Assembly (NCBI GenBank): GCA_012032075.1
Contig: JAAURU010000251.1
Coordinates: forward strand, 1 to 5,778
Length of the DNA: 5,778 nucleotides
Direction of reading: 5' to 3'
From: Flavobacterium sp.
GTDB taxonomy: Bacteria > Bacteroidota > Bacteroidia > Flavobacteriales > Flavobacteriaceae
This document shows, piece by piece, positions 1 to 5,778 of this stretch. How positions within the stretch are numbered: position 1 is the first letter of the stretch; every line of letters starts with the position of its first letter. A program made the position numbers and the translations under genes. Under the pieces are notes generated by a model. That model did no database searches. It was not told where the DNA came from and was given only the letters and a program-made list of their open reading frames with translations.

Positions 1-323
1 ATAGATTATCCTACAGTTTAAATAAAGCTGTTTTGACTGTGAAAAATGATAGCAAGAGATAATGGAGTTTATTTTCAAACCTATGATGGAGACACTATCT
101 TTTATCAAAAAACAAGAAAAAATATCTTATTAGAAAAGTACAAACCCTCATTGATACTTTTAAATTAGAGCTACAAAGATTTCAAGTAGATTCTATATAC
201 AATACTAAAAAGAGTAAAGTATTTCAAAAATTAGAATTGGAACTAGAAATTAATGAAGAGCCTGTTCCTTTGCGTTTTTACAAACCTATTTATGCGAATC
301 AATTAATACTTTGGAAAGAATAA
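1..323 (+). CDS. Probable pseudopilin-like (PulJ/GspJ-type) protein, 3' end, frameshifted
   Basis: This is the C-terminal part of a gene cut by the window's left edge, ending in TAA at 321-323. It is visible in three frame segments. Bases 3 to about 45 read RLSYSLNKAVLTVK. Then 46 to about 147 read in a second frame (RDNGVYFQTYDGDTIFYQK). Finally 147-323 read in the first frame again (LIDTFKLELQRFQVDSIYN, ending PIYANQLILWKE). Dropping one A from the A5 run at 42-46 and adding one C to the CCC at 145-147 makes a continuous chain of about 107 residues. The short beta-rich pattern, with an aspartate-threonine-phenylalanine (DTF) turn and a C-terminal 'LRFYKPIYANQLI' strand, fits minor pseudopilins, which sit at the tip of type II secretion pseudopili. 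The N-terminal prepilin signal that would prove this lies outside the window. The gspF-like gene follows after one base, which supports the assignment. The family call is an inference from context; that the segment is coding is much surer. Confidence 0.45.
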
Positions 324-324
324 C

Positions 325-1444
325 ATGAGTTTAGATTTAAGCAATTATAAGAAAACTAAAGTAAAAGAGAAAAAGGATTTCCAATTCAATTTTGGTAAAA
401 TAAGTGTCTCTAAGACTTTTTCAGATAAACAAAAAGAAGTTTTTTACAGAGAATTAGGCATGCTTTTAAAATCGGGTGTCGATTTCAAGAAAGCACTTGA
501 GATTTGAGCCAACAAATGGATAAAAAGAAAGAAAAAGAACTTGTTTTAGAATTAAAAGATAAAATTGTTCATGGAAAAAGTATATACGAATCCATGATGG
601 AATCCAAGCAATTTTCTCCTTACGAATATTATAGCGTTCAAATAGGTGAAGAAACTAGAAAATTAGAAGAAGTTTTAACCGAATTGCAAAAATATTTCAA
701 CCGAAAAATCCAAATGCGTAGGCAAATTGTTTCAGTATTAACGTATCCAGCAATCGTAATGTTGGTAACCGTTTTAGTATTGTATTTTATGCTGAATAAA
801 GTAGTGCCAATGTTTAGTTCAGTCTTTAAACAATTTGGAAGTGAATTACCAAAAAGTACTCGATATATTATAAAAATTTCAAACCATTCGGGAACACTTT
901 TTCTAGTTTTTTTGTAATAATTATTGGTTTAGTCGCTACACATTATCTCTTAAGAGAAAACGATAGTTATCGAAAGTTTATCACTAGTTTACTATTGAAA
1001 ATTCCATATTTTGGCAATCTTATTCGAAAAATATACATTTCACGTTTTTGTCAATCCATGAACTTATTGATTACTTCAAAAACAACCTTACTTACTTCAT
1101 TATCATTAACCTCAAAAATGATTGAATTCTATCCTATTGAAAAATCTATTGAAACTATTAAAGATGATATTACAAAAGGAGCTTCTTTACATGAAAGTCT
1201 ACGAAAACATACTATTTATGAAAATAAATTGGTTTCTATGGTTGAAGTAGCTGAACAAATTAACCAACTCGACACTATGTTCGAACGCTTAACAGAACAA
1301 TATAATGAAGAAATAAACCATCAAACAAAAATGATAGGTGTGGTTTTAGAGCCTATGATTATTATTGTTATTGGTGTTATTGTAGGAGTAATTATGGTTT
1401 CAATGTATGCTCCTATGTTTGATTTAAGTAAAATTATTAAATAA
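325..1444 (+). CDS. GspF/PilC-family inner-membrane platform protein, split by two frameshifts
   Basis: This is the polytopic inner-membrane protein at the base of type II secretion or type IV pilus machines, which contacts the assembly ATPase and guides pseudopilin polymerisation. The repaired protein has 373 residues, normal for the family. The first T2SF domain starts at about residue 40 (FYRELGMLLKSGVDFKKALE) and contains the GEE motif at 108-110 (QIGEETRKLEEVL). Hydrophobic segments lie at about 137-158, 191-207 and 337-361. The second T2SF domain begins near 240 (SRFCQSMNLLITSK) and ends in the typical LEPMIII...VGVIM...MYAPMF tail at 342-366. The second GEE motif is degenerate (VEVAEQINQLD, 307-317). 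Two breaks interrupt the frame. One T is missing from TTT at 503-505 (repaired ALEILSQQMDK), and one T is missing from the T7 run at 907-913 (repaired LFLVFFVIIIGLV). ATG 325 is one base past the upstream stop, so the two genes are very likely co-transcribed. Family certain; which machine it serves is not shown. Confidence 0.9.
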
Positions 1445-1458
1445 GTAACTTCTTGCTA

Positions 1459-1489
1459 TTGTTTTATTAGAATTTATGTTCTATTTTTG
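1459..1489 (+). promoter_or_regulatory. Probable Bacteroidota-type promoter for the OmpH-like gene
   Basis: A TATTTTTG octamer at 1482-1489 matches the Bacteroidota -7 consensus TAnnTTTG exactly. A TTG at 1459-1461, with a 20-base spacer, fits the -33 element. This predicts transcription starting near 1495, about 17 bases before ATG 1512. It lies in the only spacer between the secretion genes and the downstream genes, so it would start a new transcription unit. The consensus is known; its use here is inferred. Confidence 0.55.
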
Positions 1490-1492
1490 CAA

Positions 1493-1507
1493 ATTCTTAT
1501 TAAGAAT
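1493..1507. repeat. Perfect 15-base palindrome over the predicted transcription start
   Basis: ATTCTTA at 1493-1499 and TAAGAAT at 1501-1507 are exact reverse complements around a single central T (1500). It sits 3 bases downstream of the -7 element, where an operator could block initiation. The one-base centre argues against an RNA hairpin terminator, and no T-tract follows. In DNA this AT-rich a 7-base arm can arise by chance, so a regulatory role is only a possibility. Confidence 0.35.
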
Positions 1508-1511
1508 CAAC

Positions 1512-2014
1512 ATGTTAAAAAATAATGGTATATTCTAACTTTGATTAATACAATTGTAATAATGTTATCGTTACTATTTATAGTATATAGTCAATTGTCA
1601 AAAAATCCTGAAATTGTTTATGTAGATAACAATAAATTGTTTGATGAATTTAGAATGACAAAGGAAATGAAGAAAATAGGTGAGAAAGAATTTAACAGTA
1701 AAAAAGCTAATCTAGACAGTTTATATATAGAAATTCAAAGGGAAGATTTGTCACAAGAAACAAAAGAAAATATGATGAAAAATTTTGTTTCAAAAAGAGA
1801 AGAATTTGATCAATTTAATCAATCATTTGCAGTGGAGGAATCTAAAAAAATATGGTCGAGAATAAATAGTTATATAAAAGATTTTTCTATAGAAAATAAT
1901 TATGAATTAATTTTAGGTTCTGGAGATAACCGAAATATATTATTTGCAAATGAATCAAAAGACATAACAAATGATTTATTAACATATATAAATAAAAAAT
2001 ACGCAGGATTATAA
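1512..2014 (+). CDS. OmpH/Skp-like periplasmic protein with N-terminal membrane anchor
   Basis: Skp/OmpH proteins are periplasmic holdase chaperones for outer-membrane proteins, and flavobacteria carry several small paralogues. The repaired protein is about 167 residues. It has a short N-terminus (MLKNNG), one hydrophobic segment at about 8-27, then the typical start of the mature domain, IVYVDNNKLFDEFRMTKEMK. A charged helical arm follows (about 48-110, rich in K/E and likely coiled coil), and then the family-type ending YELILGSGDNRNILFAN plus DITNDLLTYINKKY. The start is uncertain. ATG 1512 is well placed behind the promoter at 1459-1489 but loses frame between 1524 and 1538. One added G at GG 1527-1528 (or one T near 1536) joins MLKNNG to the membrane segment. 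Without a repair the start would be TTG 1541 or ATG 1562, which still leave a hydrophobic N-terminus. It is not clear whether the segment is cleaved or stays as an anchor; no lipobox is seen. Confidence 0.75.
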
Positions 2015-2067
2015 TTTCCCCAAGAATTATTTTCCAAATAAAAAATAACCTACTAAAATATTAAAAT

Positions 2068-2674
2068 TTGAATAAAAAACTATTAACCTTATTATTCATA
2101 ATAATCTCATTTCTTATTTCTTGTAAAAAAGAAAAAGAGATTAATATTCTTGATGATGCATCTATACGTTATCAACTTTTTCAATTAGAGAAATTCGGTT
2201 GGAAATCAAAACTACATTCCCAAAAAGTAGATGATATTAGTTTTGAAGCTACCGAGGTTCCCATTCAATATTATTTATTAAAAGACCAAGGGAATCAAGA
2301 CTTATTCAATATTGATTCTTTATATCAAGAAAATAAAACAGAAAGAATAATTGAATTTCAATTTGAACAAGAAGATGAAGATGATTTGCTGAAAGATAAA
2401 TTCACCTCACTTTCTTATGAAGATGGAGTTAAATACATGTCATTTTCACTTGATAAAGATTTTTATGTGGTAACTTCAAAAAACGACACCATTCAGTGCT
2501 CAGGAGTTAGTTATGAAAGAAATTTCAAGGTAGCTCCTTTCCAAAAAGTACTACTTTTTTTCTCAGGAATTGATCCAAAAGAAAAAAATTCAACTCATAT
2601 ACAACGACAAATTATTCAAAAAAGGAATTTTAAAATTCCAATTCAAAGACACTTATACAGAAATACTATTATGA
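2068..2674 (+). CDS. Lipoprotein of unknown function, frameshifted near its end
   Basis: I do not recognise a named family. The protein starts MNKKLLTLLFIIISFLISCK, a clear lipoprotein signal peptide with lipobox LISC and acylated Cys19, so it should be anchored in the cell envelope. After the Cys comes KKEKE, which lacks the clean acidic run typical of known Bacteroidota surface-export signals; the side of the membrane is therefore open. The body is mixed alpha/beta, with a strongly acidic patch (FEQEDEDDLLKD, about residues 99-110). The only possible start is TTG 2068: there is no upstream ATG in the spacer, and the next in-frame ATG is far inside. At 2582-2588 an A7 run carries one A too many. 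Removing it gives a clean ending (KIQLIYNDKLFKKGILKFQF, then KDTYTEILL and stop TGA 2672-2674) and a total of 201 residues. Read without repair, it runs falsely into the next gene. Its stop overlaps that gene's ATG by four bases (ATGA), implying coupled translation and a shared role with the giant protein downstream. Confidence 0.75.
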
Positions 2675-5600
2675 AGCAGATTAGATCTAGTAAGTTTTCT
2701 AAATTTTTGGCTTATTACTTAGCCATTATGATTTTTATACAGGTTACACAACCAGTACAAATGTACGCTTTAACCAGTGGGCCTACACAACCAGAATTCA
2801 ATGCCTTTACTCCTATTGGAACCTCTGATATGGTAGATTTAGCAAGTGGCGACTTTAATTACAATATTCCTATTATGGATGTTGGTGGTTATCCATTAAA
2901 TCTTGCTTATAACTCTGGAGTTACAATGGATCAAGAAGCTTCTTGGGTAGGTTTAGGATGGAACTTAAATGTGGGTCAAATTGAAAGACAAGTTAGAGGG
3001 TTACCTGATGATTTTAGGGGTGATGAAATTATCTATCAAAATGAAATGAGAGATAATATTACTGTAGGAATGAATTTAGGATTAAATTTTGCTTCTTTTG
3101 GTTGGGATGCATTGAATATAGGCCCAGGGTTAGGAGTAGAATATAATAATTACGAAGGTATTTCGTTTAGACCATCCTTGGAATAGGCTTTAGACTAAAT
3201 GATAATGTTTCTGTTGGGTTAAATTTAACCAGTTCAGTAGGAGAAGGGGCTAGCGTAAATCCTTCTGTAAGTTTGAGCAGACATTTAGATAAAGCATCCA
3301 ATACTTCATTAGGTAGCTCTTTATCATTAGGTTTAAGTAGCCGAAAAGGGATAGAAAATCTTAATCTATCAGCTTCAGTAAATAGATTTGATGAATTTAA
3401 AAGTAACAAATATTATTCTAGTTTTGGTAAATCTGGAAGTATTTCGTTTAACAATATTTCATTTACTCCATCAAAAAGAGTTAAATATAAAAATACAAGT
3501 CTTACTTTTAGCGGTTCTATAGGTGGTGAGATTTTTGGAGCTGCTGAACCGCAAGTTCAAATTACTGGCTACGGTTCTTACCAAGCGATACATTCATCAC
3601 ATAGAGAAAAAAAAGAAAAAGCTTTTGGATATGAAAACACACAATATAAAGGAGAACAAGAAGGTGTTTTAGATTTTAATAGAGAGAAAGAATCTATCAT
3701 CTCACAAAGAACTACAACTTTACCTCAAACCGTTTACACTTATGATACATATTCAATAGATGGTCAAGGTATAGGCGGTATGTTTAGACCCTTTAGATCA
3801 CAAGTTTCTAATGTGTATAATGATGTTGTTCAAGATGATAGCGAAAGTTATACTTATGGAGCAGAAGTTGGTATAGGAAATGCAGTACATGGAGGTTTTA
3901 GTATTAATAATACCTCAACTATTAGTAGAACAGGAAGATGGAATAATAATAATAATATATTACCATTATTCAATGAAAATCCTGAAGCTATAAATGCTTT
4001 AGATTATGAGCCTATTACATTTAAATTAGTGGGAGGTTTAACTGTTGACCCAGAACAATCCATTTATAACACACAACTATTAAAAGATAAAGCTATTAGA
4101 ACAGCCATTGCAGGTGGTTCTAAAAATGGATATACGAAAAGAGCTTTTGAGGGTACAAATATTAATGCTCCAGTGAACAATTCTATAAAAAAGACAAAAA
4201 AGATTTATTCGTTCTCAATTAATACAAAAAGTAACTAAGGAAGAAGCCAAGTATGATCCTCTAATGGAGTATAGGAATTCTTTAGAAGAAAAAACATTTA
4301 TTAAAGATCATCATACAGCAGGTGTAAAAGTATTGCAAACAGATGGTTCAACTTATAATTATGGGTTAGCAGTTTATAATAATTCAAAAATTGAAGCAAC
4401 ATTTGATAATTCAGTAAACACTTTTGATAATAGAAAAGGCTTAGCGAACTATAATGGTACTTTAAATAATAATAACACTAATTCAAGTGATAAAAGTATT
4501 AATAAGATAACTACAGGAGGTTATGCGCATAGTTATTTATTAACTTCTGTTATTTCATCTGATTATGAAGATATTGACAACAATGGTTTAACTACTAATG
4601 ATTTAGGTTCATATACTAAATTTGAGTATAATGACCCTATTAAAGATTATAAATGGAGAGTGCCATTTGAGAAAAATAAAGTTTCACATAATAATGGTCT
4701 TTTCTCTAAAATTATGACCAAAAAGGGAATTATCTTTATGGAACAAAAGAACTCATTTATGTTAAAAGAATTATTACTAAAACCCACGTTGCTTTTTTTG
4801 ATTTAGAAGATAGAAAAGATGCTATAGGTGTTGATGGTGAAAATGGAGGTGGTAGTATTAGTTCTAGTAAAATGAAAAAGATAAAATCTATACGTTTATA
4901 TTCTTTACCAGAAGTAACTGTAAACGGAGAAATAGTAGATCCTCAAATTCAAGGAAATATAAAGCCAATTAAAACAGCTCATTTTGAATACAAGTATGAT
5001 TTGTGTGAAGGAATACCAAATAACTCAAAGAATGCTTATAATGATACTTCACTAAATACTGCCGAAATAAGTAATAATGGAGGAAAATTAACGTTGCATA
5101 AAGTCTATTTTACCTATAGAAATTCTAATATGGGCAAATATACTCCTTACATCTTTGAGTATTCTACTATAAATCCTGTTTATAATATGAAAGGTTTTGA
5201 TATATGGGGGAATTATAAAGAAAACCCTATTGAAGCAACTGGGGAGGTTAACTCAAATATTCCTACTACAACAGAATATCCTTATGTAAATCAAACAGAT
5301 AGAGACAAAGCAAATAGTAATACTAGCTCATGGACATTATCTAAAATTAAATTGCCTTCTGGGGGTGAAATTAAGATAGAAACTGAAAGTGATGATTACC
5401 AGTTTGTACAAGATAAAAAGGCTATGGAATTTTATGAGGTTGTAGGATGTGGGAATTCCGAAAACCCAAGTCAAAATAACAATCCTTTATATATTGGAGC
5501 AATACATAAACACACAAATTATTTATATGTTAAATTAAAAGAATCTTCTCAAAATAACATGTCTTCTCAAGAATTTATAAATAAATACCTTTCAGAAAAC

Positions 5601-5778
5601 TATGAAAAGGCTATTAAATTTAGGTTTTTATTAAACATGAGAAAAAATAATTGGCAATATGAATATGTAGATGGATATTTTGAGATAGACAGAAGTAAAA
5701 ATATTAAAGTGGAAAATGGTCTAGTATCTATACCATTAGTAATGTTAAGAAGAGACGGAGGCTCAAATGGAAATGTAA
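2671..5778 (+). CDS. Giant secreted RHS/YD-repeat-type protein, N-terminal part, runs off the window
   Basis: About 1,036 residues are visible; such proteins usually exceed 2,000 residues and carry RHS/YD repeats further on, outside this window. A signal peptide spans 1-33 (hydrophobic core LAYYLAIMIFIQ, likely cleavage after QMYA). Residues 47-115 hold a SpvB/RHS-like entry motif: TPIGTSDMVDLASGDFNYNI, P-L-N-L-A-Y-N-S-G (75-83), SWVGLGWNL (91-99) and IERQVRGLPDDF (104-115). Next, about 130-260, come short amphipathic glycine-rich strands. Later blocks typical of these Bacteroidota proteins are HTAGVKVLQTDGSTYNYG, YAHSYLLTSVISSDYED, KGNYLYGTKEL, KTHVAFFDLEDRKDAIGV, TAHFEYKYDLCEGIP and MKGFDIWGNYK. 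Three frame breaks are present: one C missing at 3176-3177 (RPSLGIGFRL), one extra A within 4187-4201, and one A missing at 4708-4711 (SKNYDQKGNY). After the last, the frame stays open for more than 350 codons to the edge (..GGSNGNV). It is predicted to be exported by the Sec pathway; any toxin domain or type IX sorting tail would be at the unseen C-terminus. Family assignment rests on remembered motifs. Confidence 0.85.

Noticed and set aside
903..914. T7 run as a phase-variation switch or programmed frameshift in the gspF-like gene
   Set aside because: The same kind of break occurs in all five genes, often at runs of only 2-4 bases, so a general error process explains it better than a gene-specific switch.
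504..917. Middle piece of the gspF-like gene as a separate gene starting at TTG 504
   Set aside because: It begins inside the first T2SF domain and ends inside the second membrane segment; one T added on each side joins it to its neighbours.
1536..1543. TAACTTTG as a -7 promoter element
   Set aside because: It matches the consensus, but transcription would start inside the hydrophobic N-terminal coding region, and no good -33 element lies at the right distance. The pair at 1459-1489 is better.
2027..2041. TTATTT/AAATAA inverted repeat as a terminator after the OmpH-like gene
   Set aside because: The stem has only A-T pairs with six bases per arm, and no T-tract follows; it is expected by chance in such AT-rich DNA.
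3167..3409. 80-codon open frame on the minus strand
   Set aside because: It lies wholly inside the giant RHS-type gene, shows no family pattern, and is the shadow of a leucine/serine-rich stretch on the + strand.
3942..3956. (AAT)5 microsatellite
   Set aside because: It encodes an asparagine run inside the giant protein, and similar Asn-rich stretches occur nearby; five units in AT-rich coding DNA is unremarkable.
4264..4806. Separate 180-residue gene starting at ATG 4264
   Set aside because: Coherent coding continues upstream of this ATG in the same frame (RSQLIQKVTKEEAKYDP) and downstream in another after the break at 4708; it is an internal piece of the giant protein.

Overview
The window is very AT-rich (roughly 30% G+C by eye). 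All real genes are on the + strand. The gene content points to a member of the Bacteroidota, most likely Flavobacteriia. Three things suggest this: a Bacteroidota-type promoter (TTG, then TATTTTTG) with no Shine-Dalgarno sequences, a small single-anchor OmpH/Skp-like protein, and the start of a giant secreted RHS/YD-type protein of a style common in that phylum.

Layout. Bases 1-323 are the 3' end of a probable pseudopilin-like gene. Bases 325-1444 encode a GspF/PilC-type inner-membrane platform protein, starting one base after the previous stop codon. Bases 1445-1511 are a short spacer with a likely promoter and a small palindrome. Bases 1512-2014 encode an OmpH/Skp-like protein. Bases 2068-2674 encode a lipoprotein of unknown function. 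Its stop overlaps the start (ATGA) of a giant RHS-like secreted protein at 2671, whose first 1,036 or so residues fill the window to its end. No tRNA, rRNA, CRISPR array or mobile element is visible.

The main point for any user is that the reading frame breaks about nine times in 5.8 kb, and every gene is hit. Most breaks lie in or next to homopolymer runs, and each is repaired by adding or removing one base, after which coherent protein of the same family continues. I read these as indel errors in the sequence or assembly, not as pseudogenes. A naive ORF call splits gspF into three pieces, fuses the lipoprotein to the giant protein, cuts the giant protein into fragments and misses its last 350 or so codons. 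The gene models below are the repaired ones.

Functionally, the first two genes belong to a type II secretion/type IV pilus-like machine. The remaining three (periplasmic chaperone-like protein, lipoprotein, giant secreted protein) could be one transcription unit dealing with envelope export. The lipoprotein and giant protein look translationally coupled and are the most interesting pair here; their joint role is an inference.
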